NCBI GenBank assembly: GCA_025060695.1
Contig: JANXBH010000002.1
Span: 18,996-82,995 of the forward strand
DNA length: 64,000 nucleotides
Direction: 5' to 3'
Source: Caldifarciminota bacterium
GTDB taxonomy: Bacteria; Hydrothermota; Hydrothermia; LBFQ01; DSFT01
Position numbers and translations under genes: made by a program. The notes beneath the pieces were generated by a model. That model made no database searches. It was not told the DNA's origin and saw only the letters and a list, made by a program, of their open reading frames with translations. Shown piece after piece: positions 44,167-51,709 of the stretch; position 1 is the first letter of the stretch, and every line of letters starts with the position of its first letter.

Positions 44167-45833
44167 TATTTCTATTTCTACTTCCATCTGATATTGAAAA
44201 GGCATTAGTTTATAAAGAAAAACCAAGTTTAGAAATTCTAAATGAATTTAGAAAAAAATATCCTGATATAGAATGGGTTTTTGAAATTCTGTATCAAAGA
44301 GATTTTAAAAAATATGATATTCAAAAGCTCATATCGTTAGGTGCAAAGAAACAATATATTAGTGCAATTATTAATGAACTACTTTTAGATTTAAGTAAGA
44401 AAGAACTAAAAGATAGTCTTAGAAAAATCTATCTAAATTACAAAAGCTATCTCAATATGAGAAGTTATGAAATTCTATATTCAGTACTAAAAGATAGAAG
44501 TATACTACTTGAACTTGGTATGAATTTTCCAAAATCAAAAGTCTTAGCAGAGCATGTAGAAAAATTTCCACAACCTATAAAGGCACAGATATTATATTAT
44601 AGTGAAAAATATGCGGACTTAGTAGAAAGTATAAAACCTGAGTCTTCACTTTATTTCTATATAGATGCACTATCAAAGCTATATAGATTTAAAGAAGCAA
44701 GTGAAATATGCAGAAACTATAGAACTACAAACTATAAAAAATCAGACTACTTTTTTGAATGTGCCTTAAATCTTATCGAAATAGGTGATACAACATTAGC
44801 ATTTACTTTTTTGGATAGTTTATATGAATATAATCCTGAAGTAGCGGTAAGACATGCAAGCTATATTTCAATTTCTTCAAAGAAATACGATATATTTTTT
44901 AAAACACTTAAAGATACAAGTATTCCAGAAGTTCAATTTAGAAAAGCAATGGTTTACTATGCAAAGAAAGACTACATAAATGCAATTTCAAACTTAGAAA
45001 AAATACTAAAGATTACAAACGATAACTTTGAATTATCAAGAGCATACTATTGGCTATATAAGCTTACAAGAAATGATGAATATTTAAAGAAAATTCAAAA
45101 ATCTCATCCAAATGGTTATTATAGTATATATAGCAATATGTATCCAAAAGTAGTAGATAGCTTTTACTACGATGAGAGTAAATTTGAATTATATCAAAAG
45201 CCCATAATTTTAGAAATACTTGGATTTAGAAATGAATTTTGGAAGTATATTAATCGTGAGAATAGAATATATTTAGCATATATGTTAAATAAAATTGGTT
45301 CTTATGATTTAGCAATAGAACTTGCGGAAATCTCAATAGATGAAATTGTCCCAAAGAATATTCTACTTTTGGCATATCCTACACCGTACTATGAGGAATT
45401 TTTAAATGCAAGTAATAAAAGTGGAGTTGAAATAGAACTTCTTTATGCTATTGTAAGGGAAGAGAGTAGATTTCAAACTAATGCGGTTTCTATAGCAGGT
45501 GCTATGGGTATAGCACAAGTTATGCCAGATGACTTTAAAAATTGGACAAAGAAATTAGACTTACCATATAAGCCATTTGATGTAAAGATAAATTTACTCG
45601 TTGGTGCTATGCATTTTAAGGAATTTTTAAGAGAGTTCAATTATGACATAAATCTAACAATATGTGCGTATAATGCCGGTCCTAATGCAGTGAAGAGGTG
45701 GTTGAACAATTTAGATTATTCAGATAGCGATTTGTTTTTTGAACTAATTCCATACAGAGAAACGAGAAATTACTATAGAAGAGTAATGAGAAGCTATTTA
45801 ATTTATAAGTATATATTTTCAAACTACAAGTAA
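44163..45833 (+). CDS. Soluble lytic transglycosylase (SLT domain)
   Basis: The 556-residue protein has an alpha-superhelical, TPR-like body (about 20-420) and a C-terminal SLT domain: YAIVREESRF with the catalytic Glu, AGAMGIAQVMP, and ICAYNAGPNAVKRW. It cleaves peptidoglycan glycan strands to 1,6-anhydro products in the periplasm. The N-terminus (MIFLFLLP) is a very short hydrophobic run rather than a full signal peptide. Coupling to the bactofilin gene suggests spatially targeted wall remodelling. Confidence 0.88.
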   Translation: MIFLFLLPSDIEKALVYKEKPSLEILNEFRKKYPDIEWVFEILYQRDFKKYDIQKLISLGAKKQYISAIINELLLDLSKKELKDSLRKIYLNYKSYLNMRSYEILYSVLKDRSILLELGMNFPKSKVLAEHVEKFPQPIKAQILYYSEKYADLVESIKPESSLYFYIDALSKLYRFKEASEICRNYRTTNYKKSDYFFECALNLIEIGDTTLAFTFLDSLYEYNPEVAVRHASYISISSKKYDIFFKTLKDTSIPEVQFRKAMVYYAKKDYINAISNLEKILKITNDNFELSRAYYWLYKLTRNDEYLKKIQKSHPNGYYSIYSNMYPKVVDSFYYDESKFELYQKPIILEILGFRNEFWKYINRENRIYLAYMLNKIGSYDLAIELAEISIDEIVPKNILLLAYPTPYYEEFLNASNKSGVEIELLYAIVREESRFQTNAVSIAGAMGIAQVMPDDFKNWTKKLDLPYKPFDVKINLLVGAMHFKEFLREFNYDINLTICAYNAGPNAVKRWLNNLDYSDSDLFFELIPYRETRNYYRRVMRSYLIYKYIFSNYK

Positions 45834-45838
45834 GACTT

Positions 45839-45844
45839 TAAAAT
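45839..45844 (+). promoter_or_regulatory. -10 box (TAAAAT) for HU
   Basis: TAAAAT in GACTTTAAAATTT ends 7 nt before the HU ATG; no Shine-Dalgarno site. Confidence 0.6.
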
Positions 45845-45851
45845 TTGCACT

Positions 45852-46118
45852 ATGCGTAGATTAGAACTTGTAAGGAGAATATCTGCAAGAACAGGGATAC
45901 CTCAAAAAGATGTATCTATCATAGTAGATGCACTTTTTGAAGAGATGAAGGCAGTATTACTAAGTAAAGAAGAGATAGAAATAAGGGGATTTGGAAGTTT
46001 CAGGATAGTAAAGAGAAAGCCTAAGAAAGGCAGAGTTATTAAAACAGGAGAGGAGGTTATCATCCCTGAAAGATATGTAGTAAAATTTAAACCTTCTAAG
46101 TATCTAAAAATAAAATAG
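45852..46118 (+). CDS. hup: HU/IHF-family DNA-bending protein
   Basis: The 88-residue histone-like protein has the N-terminal helices (ELVRRISARTGIPQKDVSII), the IEIRGFGSFRI strand and a basic DNA-binding arm, then VKFKPSKYLK. Its arm (KRKPKKGRVIKTGEEVIIPE) lacks the common RNP-intercalating pattern in a recognisable form. Whether it acts as HU or IHF cannot be told. Confidence 0.93.
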   Translation: MRRLELVRRISARTGIPQKDVSIIVDALFEEMKAVLLSKEEIEIRGFGSFRIVKRKPKKGRVIKTGEEVIIPERYVVKFKPSKYLKIK

Positions 46119-46128
46119 GAGGTAAAAT

Positions 46129-46221
46129 ATGCCTTGTGGAAGAAAAAGAAAATTAAAAAAAATAAAGAGGCATAAATTCAAGAAGAGAAGAAAAAAGATG
46201 AGACATAAAAAGAAGAAGTGA
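46129..46221 (+). CDS. bS22/AURKAIP1-COX24-like very basic peptide, 30 residues
   Basis: A TAGGAGGT site 5 nt before ATG leads a 30-codon gene beginning MPCGRKRKLKK and ending RHKKKK, with about 70 percent Lys/Arg. Length, MP(C/S)G(R/K)KRK start and RHKKK end match the tiny AURKAIP1/COX24-domain proteins found in Bacteroidota-like bacteria and related to ribosomal bS22. It probably associates with the small ribosomal subunit. It follows hup and overlaps wecB by 4 nt. Confidence 0.75.
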   Translation: MPCGRKRKLKKIKRHKFKKRRKKMRHKKKK

Positions 46222-47297
46222 AAATTTTTTTCATAGTAGGTGCAAGACCTAACTTTGTAAAATTAGCTCCAGTATATAGAAAATTTATAAACTATAGTAA
46301 ATTTCAAATAAAAATTGTTCACACAGGACAACATTATGACTATGAATTAGATAAAGCATTTTTTGAGGACTTTGAAATACCATTTATTAACTATTATTTA
46401 AACGTAGGCTCAGATAGTCATGCAAAGCAAACTGCAAAAATTATGATAAAATTAGATGAACTATTTGATAAAGATAAACCAGATTGGATATTTGTATTTG
46501 GAGACGTTAATTCCACAATAGCAGGTAGTTTAACTGCAATAAAGAAAAATATAAAAATAGCACATATAGAGTCCGGATTAAGAAGCTTTGACTTAGCTAT
46601 GCCTGAAGAAATAAATAGAATACTAACTGATAGAATATCACACTTACACTTCGTTAGTGAACCATCTGGAGTTCAAAATCTTATAAACGAAGGAATAAGA
46701 CTAAATTCTATACACTTAGTAGGAAATACCATGATAGAGAGCTTAATAAGTGTGTTAGATAAAGTAAATAGTAGATTTAATAAACTATCTGAGATTTTTA
46801 ATTTAGAAGAAAAAAGCTATGCAATATTGACACTTCATAGACCTTCAAATGTTGATAACTTAGATACTTTAAATTCAATAATAGAAAACATTAAAGAAAT
46901 TTCAAGACATATAAAGATTATATTTCCTGCTCACCCAAGAACATATAACAAAATAAAGGATTTGGATTTAGCTAATATAAAATTAGTAAAGCCTATGAGA
47001 TATTTGGACTTTGTTAGTTTGATGAAATTTTCACTATTTGTTATGACAGATTCTGGTGGTATTCAAGAAGAAACTACCTATTTAAAAATACCTTGTTTAA
47101 CTTTAAGAGAAAACACTGAAAGACCAATTACAATTGAAAAAGGAACGAATGTATTAGTAGGAAGAGATAGGGAAAAATTACTTTACTATTTTGAAAAGAT
47201 AATGAACAATACATTTAAGACTGGAAAAGATATTGAATTATGGGATAGTGAAGTTTCTGAAAGAATTCTAAGAATATTTATTGCAGAGCATATCTAA
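46218..47297 (+). CDS. wecB: UDP-N-acetylglucosamine 2-epimerase (non-hydrolysing)
   Basis: WecB converts UDP-GlcNAc to UDP-ManNAc. The 359-residue GT-B-like enzyme has VGARPNFVKLAPV, HTGQHYD, FGDVNST, HIESGLRS, MPEEINR and DSGGIQEE. GTG start overlaps the upstream 30-residue gene (GTGA). The sugar dehydrogenase at 26 kb could oxidise its product to UDP-ManNAcA for a surface glycan. Confidence 0.94.
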   Translation: MKIFFIVGARPNFVKLAPVYRKFINYSKFQIKIVHTGQHYDYELDKAFFEDFEIPFINYYLNVGSDSHAKQTAKIMIKLDELFDKDKPDWIFVFGDVNSTIAGSLTAIKKNIKIAHIESGLRSFDLAMPEEINRILTDRISHLHFVSEPSGVQNLINEGIRLNSIHLVGNTMIESLISVLDKVNSRFNKLSEIFNLEEKSYAILTLHRPSNVDNLDTLNSIIENIKEISRHIKIIFPAHPRTYNKIKDLDLANIKLVKPMRYLDFVSLMKFSLFVMTDSGGIQEETTYLKIPCLTLRENTERPITIEKGTNVLVGRDREKLLYYFEKIMNNTFKTGKDIELWDSEVSERILRIFIAEHI

Positions 47298-47891
47298 AAA
47301 GTTATAAAAATTTTCTACTATTTCGTCTAAATTTGAAAAGTTCCTTTCTTCTAATTTCAAAAACAAATTGTAGTTTATTTTAAGAAATTTTGAAATTTCG
47401 TAATATATCAAACTTCTTCTTAACGGCTTATTTAGATTTTCAATGTGCAAAATTGCTCTTAAAATTGATGTTAAAGATTTATAGGTATGGTATATGAAAA
47501 TTGGAATATTTTCGTTAAAAGAATTTAACACTCTTCTAAAATTTATAAGTTTTTCCTTTAGCTCTCTTTCAATTTGCATTTTTAAATTTCCATCGTTTAT
47601 GCTTATTTCCCTTAAAACATCATTTCCAAATAGTAGTCTTCCTCTTTCCTTTATATCAAGCAGTTCTATAGGGAACGTGTCTAAAGATTTATATATTTCT
47701 TCTATCGTAAATATAAATGGAGGGTAATTTATTGATAGTGCTTTTGAAGGTTTATAATTCTTTAGCACAAGAAAAAAGTTATAGTCCGAAATTCCCTCAA
47801 CTTCATCCCCAACAGCACGACTTCCATAAAGATAAAGTGAAATTATTTCATCCTTGTAATGTTTCACTATTGTATCTCTTATTTTTTCCAT
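47268..47891 (-). CDS. Nucleotidyltransferase-fold (MNT-like) protein with altered metal site
   Basis: The 208-residue protein from ATG 47891 has the nucleotidyltransferase loop LYGSRAVGDE (Gly23-Ser24), then SDYNFFLV, in which the second catalytic Asp of the usual SD-x-D is Asn38. A helical, HEPN-like C-terminal half follows. The longer frame to 47996 would run over the sppA start and promoter, so the shorter form is preferred. It overlaps the wecB end by 30 nt in convergent orientation. With one carboxylate missing, activity is uncertain. It could be a toxin-antitoxin relative, but no partner gene is present. Confidence 0.62.
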   Translation of the reverse strand: MEKIRDTIVKHYKDEIISLYLYGSRAVGDEVEGISDYNFFLVLKNYKPSKALSINYPPFIFTIEEIYKSLDTFPIELLDIKERGRLLFGNDVLREISINDGNLKMQIERELKEKLINFRRVLNSFNENIPIFIYHTYKSLTSILRAILHIENLNKPLRRSLIYYEISKFLKINYNLFLKLEERNFSNLDEIVENFYNFLDMLCNKYS

Positions 47892-47901
47892 AGGTAAATA
47901 A

Positions 47902-47929
47902 ATTTTACAGCTGCTATTCACTTTAAAAT
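47902..47929. promoter_or_regulatory. Divergent promoters, nucleotidyltransferase / sppA
   Basis: Minus-strand TAAAAT at 47902-47907 (10 nt before its ATG) and plus-strand TAAAAT at 47924-47929 (6 nt before the sppA ATG) face away from each other. Confidence 0.55.
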
Positions 47930-47935
47930 TTTCAC

Positions 47936-50008
47936 ATGATTGAAATAGTGTTAAATTATTTTTTCTCAAGAAGTGTATCAGCTGTTGGTGGAACACAAAG
48001 CATATTTAAAAATCCTGCTGGATTATCTGCATATTACTCCTCAATATTGTTTAGCTATGACCTAAGAGATAGTTCTTACTTTTATGGTTTAAATTTCAAT
48101 GGAATTGGTATTTTTAAAAGTAATAACTCGACCACTTTTGCAATATCAACCAAATATAGAGGACTTTATTTAGGTATGGACTATAATGACTTAGAGAGAA
48201 AATTAAAACCTTCACTTTTATACAGACCATTTAGTTTTATTTCATTTGGCTACTATAATGATAATTACTCAATTACATTAAGACCATTTTTAAAAAGTTT
48301 CTTAGAGGTTTCATTGGATGCTTTTTATAGAGATACATTTTATCTTAATAATACTTCAATTGGTGTAAATTACAATGGCATTTTAGCTTATGTTGGTTAT
48401 GACTTTAATAGGAAAAATTATAACTTTGGTCTAAATTTTGCTTTTAATTCTTTACTAATTGGTGCAAGTAGTGATAGCAACGTTGTTTTTGAAATTCCAT
48501 TTAGGAAGTTTAGAAGTCTTTTAAAAAGTAAAAAAGATATAAGAGTAGATGTTTATAGCTATATTGAGGATAAAGTTAGTCCAAATATGCTCCTTTCAAG
48601 TAATAGTGCGAACTTTTACGAATTTATTTCTTCTATAAAGAGTAAATTAAGGAAAGATGAGATAAATAGAATTATTCTTAATCTTTCCAAGTCAAACCTA
48701 AGCCTTTCTCAGATTGAGGAATTAAGAAATATTCTAAAGTCATCAAAGAAGGAAGTCATATGTTATGCTGACTTTTACGACTATAAGACTTACTATTTAG
48801 CAACTGCTTGTAAGAAAATAGTTATGAATCCAAATGGTTATATCAGCTTTATAGGACTTTATAACAAGAAAAGATATTTTAAGGAACTTTTTGATTCACT
48901 TGGTATAGTGCCACAGGTTGTGTATTTTGAGGAGTATAAAAGTGCGGTAGAACAATATATTAGAAATGATGCAAGTGAATACGATAGAGAACAAAGAAAA
49001 AGAATATTAAGTGCAACCTATGAAAAAATAAAGGAGGATATTTTAGAGTTTAGAAAAGTTAATTTAGATAGCCTATTTAACTATGGAATTTTCGTAAATA
49101 GTGAAAGTGCCATGAAATTAAAGTTAATAGATACTATAGCATATGAGAATGAACTATTTGAAAAATATAAGATTTCAAAGTTGGAAAATTATATATCATT
49201 TAATTGGAAAAATCAGTTTAGAGATAAAATTGCACTTGTTTTCTTAGAAGGACCAATAGTTGACCAAGACCTATATTTTGTATTTGGCAGAACTACTTCT
49301 ATTGGATTAGGCGTAGTTAAATTGCTTGAAAGATTAAATAAAGATAAGTCAGTAAAGGCTGTTGTTATAAGAATAAATAGCCCTGGTGGTAGTGCTTTTG
49401 TAAGCGACTTGATTGCTAATGAAATAAAAAAACTTAGTAAAAATAAGTTAGTTATTGTTTCTATGTCAAGGGTTGCAGGAAGCGGTGGATACTATATTAG
49501 TGCATATGCGGATAAAATATTCGCTGATAATCTTACTATTACAGGTTCTATTGGTATATTTGGAGTATATTTAGCAACCGATGGATTTCTAAAGAAAAAA
49601 TCTCAAATAAATGTTGATACTTTCAAAATATTTAAACACTCGGATGCATTTAGTGGCAGGGTTTTAGATAGTTTTGAACTAAGTGCTCTAAGGGAAGAAG
49701 TAAAAATAGGATATGATAAATTTTTAAGTGTAGTTTCAGAGGGTAGAAAAATTCCCATAGATTCTTTAAAGAAAATAGCAAAAGGTCGTGTTTGGATTGG
49801 AAAGGATGCAAAAAGCATAGGATTAGTTGATACAATAGGTGGAATACTTGATGCAATAAACTATGCAAGAAGTAAAGTGAAAAATGCGGAAATTGAAATA
49901 TGGACAAGAAAATTTAAAACAGATTTTAGTATATTCCCATTGGGTATGATTTTAAGACTATTTGAACATAAACTTTTATACTACAATGATTTAGAAAGTT
50001 TTGAATAG
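47936..50008 (+). CDS. sppA: Signal peptide peptidase SppA with N-terminal beta-barrel-like domain
   Basis: The 690-residue protein has two parts. Residues about 12-190 are rich in alternating aromatic strands and contain the IFKNPAGLSAYY motif seen in PorV/FadL-like outer-membrane barrels. Residues about 200-660 are a two-domain (67K-type) S49 protease with the catalytic Lys335 in EEYKSAVEQ and Ser516 in VAGSGGYY, plus RINSPGGSA. SppA cleaves leftover signal peptides. Barrel fusion would place the protease at the outer membrane. The start is fixed by the -10 box 6 nt away; a classical signal peptide is missing. Confidence 0.85.
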   Translation: MIEIVLNYFFSRSVSAVGGTQSIFKNPAGLSAYYSSILFSYDLRDSSYFYGLNFNGIGIFKSNNSTTFAISTKYRGLYLGMDYNDLERKLKPSLLYRPFSFISFGYYNDNYSITLRPFLKSFLEVSLDAFYRDTFYLNNTSIGVNYNGILAYVGYDFNRKNYNFGLNFAFNSLLIGASSDSNVVFEIPFRKFRSLLKSKKDIRVDVYSYIEDKVSPNMLLSSNSANFYEFISSIKSKLRKDEINRIILNLSKSNLSLSQIEELRNILKSSKKEVICYADFYDYKTYYLATACKKIVMNPNGYISFIGLYNKKRYFKELFDSLGIVPQVVYFEEYKSAVEQYIRNDASEYDREQRKRILSATYEKIKEDILEFRKVNLDSLFNYGIFVNSESAMKLKLIDTIAYENELFEKYKISKLENYISFNWKNQFRDKIALVFLEGPIVDQDLYFVFGRTTSIGLGVVKLLERLNKDKSVKAVVIRINSPGGSAFVSDLIANEIKKLSKNKLVIVSMSRVAGSGGYYISAYADKIFADNLTITGSIGIFGVYLATDGFLKKKSQINVDTFKIFKHSDAFSGRVLDSFELSALREEVKIGYDKFLSVVSEGRKIPIDSLKKIAKGRVWIGKDAKSIGLVDTIGGILDAINYARSKVKNAEIEIWTRKFKTDFSIFPLGMILRLFEHKLLYYNDLESFE

Positions 50009-50012
50009 TTTT

Positions 50013-50354
50013 ATGTATAAACTTATAGCAAAAGTAAAATTTTCAAGTGCTCATTTTTTAAGAAGTTATAAGGGAAAGCCTGAGGAAATACACGGTCATA
50101 ACTATGTTCTTGAAGTTCATATAAAATCAGAAAGCTTAAATGAAGAAGAGATAACATATGATTTTCTTGAAGTTGAAGAGTATATAAAATCTATAGTTCC
50201 AGATAGGAAATTTTTAAATAAAGTATATAATTTCAATCCAACATGTGAGAATCTTGCAAAATTTTTCTTTAATCAAATAAAAAAGAGATATCCTAATGTG
50301 GAAAAAGTAATTCTTTGGGAAACTGAAAATTTTGCAATAGAATATTCAGAATAA
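50013..50354 (+). CDS. queD: QueD / 6-pyruvoyl-tetrahydropterin synthase-like protein
   Basis: The 113-residue (from ATG 50013) T-fold protein has zinc ligands His14, His27 and His29 (FSSAHF and IHGHNY) and the C-terminal NPTCENLA and WETENFAIEY. QueD makes 6-carboxytetrahydropterin, an early queuosine intermediate; tgt and queA are in this window. The catalytic Cys of the CxxxHGH motif is replaced: four residues before the first His of HGH is Pro23, with Glu24-Glu25 after it. This makes the exact reaction uncertain. A TTG four codons upstream is an alternative start. Confidence 0.75.
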   Translation: MYKLIAKVKFSSAHFLRSYKGKPEEIHGHNYVLEVHIKSESLNEEEITYDFLEVEEYIKSIVPDRKFLNKVYNFNPTCENLAKFFFNQIKKRYPNVEKVILWETENFAIEYSE

Positions 50355-50355
50355 T

Positions 50356-50871
50356 CTATTGCTCTAAGTTTCTTAATGAGGCTAATATATTCTCAGGATT
50401 AATTCTTAAAATATAGACCTCTACCTCTTTCCCGATATATGAGTAGAGATTTTTAGAAATTTTCTTTGGTATATGGGAAGGTGGTATAAAACCTTTTTGA
50501 CCTAAAATTGATATCTCAAATCCGCCATTATGGACATTAACTATTCTTGACTTTATTGACCTATTGGTATTCTTTGCTTTTCTTAGTATTTTAAGAATCT
50601 TCTGCTTATCCATAAGTGAATCAGATAGTTTAAGTTCAATGTGCTTATTTATGTAGTTTGCACTTGTAATAATACCGTATGTTTCATCATTTTCATTAAA
50701 GTGCTTTTTGGTTTTTAAAAAACCTTTTATATCCAAATCTACAATATTTACAACATATCCTCCCTTTACTTTCTTTTCTATCTTTATTTTAACTTCCTTC
50801 TTATTATCATACATATCAAATACAATTTCCCATTTTTTCGCTCTTTCTATTATTTGTTCAGGAGCTAACAT
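50356..50871 (-). CDS. Short S1-domain RNA-binding protein
   Basis: The 171-residue protein contains two S1-like OB folds: residues about 22-80 (KKVKGGYVVNI, IKGFLKTKK) and about 95-168 (IVNVHNGGFEISILGQKGFI, then GKEVEVYIL). It is far shorter than ribosomal protein bS1 and may be a mini-S1 or RNA-chaperone-like factor. It is interesting alongside the many predicted leaderless mRNAs, but no link is shown. Confidence 0.72.
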   Translation of the reverse strand: MLAPEQIIERAKKWEIVFDMYDNKKEVKIKIEKKVKGGYVVNIVDLDIKGFLKTKKHFNENDETYGIITSANYINKHIELKLSDSLMDKQKILKILRKAKNTNRSIKSRIVNVHNGGFEISILGQKGFIPPSHIPKKISKNLYSYIGKEVEVYILRINPENILASLRNLEQ

Positions 50872-50878
50872 ACTGAAA

Positions 50879-50884
50879 ATTTTA
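50879..50884 (-). promoter_or_regulatory. -10 box (TAAAAT) for the S1-domain gene
   Basis: On the minus strand ACTTTAAAAT ends 7 nt before ATG 50871, inside the 26-nt gap after pyrE. Confidence 0.55.
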
Positions 50885-50897
50885 AAGTTAGTAAAAT

Positions 50898-51458
50898 TTA
50901 TCTACTTCCGGGTTTTTCAATTGGAATATTTTGCTTACAAAGCTCGCAGTTATATGGATTATAGGTTTTAACGTTTATTTTCAATAAACTATAAAGAGGA
51001 TAATCAAAACTTAAGTTTTCACTTCTATCAACTAAACAACCAATACCTACTATATTACCATCATAACTTCTTACAACTTCAATTACTTCCTTAGTAGATA
51101 GACCTGTAGTAATCACGTCCTCAACTATTAATACGTTTTCACCTTTTTCTATTGCAAAACCCCTCCTAAGTTTCATAATACCAACTTCTCTTTCTGTAAA
51201 TACTGCTCTTGCATTTAAAAATCTTGCAGTTTCATAAGCAACTAAAATAGCCCCTAAAGCAGGTCCTACGACCACACTAACTTTATAGTCTTTAAAAAAG
51301 TTTGCAAGTTTTTTACATAGAAATTCTGCATAGTTTGGATACTGTAAAACTAAGGCACTTTGAAAGTAAATATCTGAATGAAGACCTGATGATAGTAAAA
51401 AATGACCTTTTTTAATTGCACCTGTTTTTTCATATATTTCAAGAACTTCATCTTTCAT
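50898..51458 (-). CDS. pyrE: Orotate phosphoribosyltransferase
   Basis: PyrE joins orotate and PRPP in pyrimidine synthesis. The 186-residue protein has FLLSSGLHSDIYFQ, GPALGAILVAYE, the flexible loop FTEREVGIMKLRRG and the PRPP motif VLIVEDVITTGLS. A C-terminal CELC pair is unusual but occurs in related PyrE proteins. It overlaps the upstream RAM-domain gene by 4 nt. Confidence 0.92.
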   Translation of the reverse strand: MKDEVLEIYEKTGAIKKGHFLLSSGLHSDIYFQSALVLQYPNYAEFLCKKLANFFKDYKVSVVVGPALGAILVAYETARFLNARAVFTEREVGIMKLRRGFAIEKGENVLIVEDVITTGLSTKEVIEVVRSYDGNIVGIGCLVDRSENLSFDYPLYSLLKINVKTYNPYNCELCKQNIPIEKPGSR

Positions 51459-51694
51459 GTAGGATATACAATTCTTGTATCTGTATCTCTTACCATACCT
51501 GTTGCATAAACTTCTTCTATTATTCTTTTTATTTCTTCAAATGACTGAAACTCCGCTTTAGCAATGATATCTATATCACCAAAAACTGCATCCGCAAAAA
51601 CTATACCACTTATAGAACTAATAGATTCCACTGCTTTTTTCATATCTTCCCTAAAGAAGGATGTAAGTCTAATAAAAATATAAGCTTTCATCAT
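51455..51694 (-). CDS. Stand-alone Lrp/AsnC ligand-binding (RAM) domain protein
   Basis: The 79-residue protein lacks a DNA-binding domain. It shows the beta-alpha-beta-beta-alpha-beta RAM pattern (AYIFIRL, then GIVFADAVFGDIDIIAKAEF). Such solo domains bind amino acids or modulate full-length Lrp proteins. ATG 51694 lies 6 nt after a TAAAAT box, favouring it over a TTG two codons upstream. Its coupling to pyrE hints at metabolic control. Confidence 0.8.
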   Translation of the reverse strand: MMKAYIFIRLTSFFREDMKKAVESISSISGIVFADAVFGDIDIIAKAEFQSFEEIKRIIEEVYATGMVRDTDTRIVYPT

Positions 51695-51700
51695 ATACAA

Positions 51701-51706
51701 ATTTTA
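51701..51706 (-). promoter_or_regulatory. -10 box (TAAAAT) for the RAM-domain/pyrE operon
   Basis: Minus-strand CCTTAAAATTTG, 6 nt before ATG 51694 and directly after the acs-like gene stop. Confidence 0.55.
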
Positions 51707-51709
51707 AGG

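Noticed and set aside
47892..47996. 35-codon N-terminal extension of the nucleotidyltransferase to ATG 47996
   Set aside because: It would cover the sppA start and both -10 boxes, and the extension has no family similarity; ATG 47891 starts right before the conserved helix and loop.
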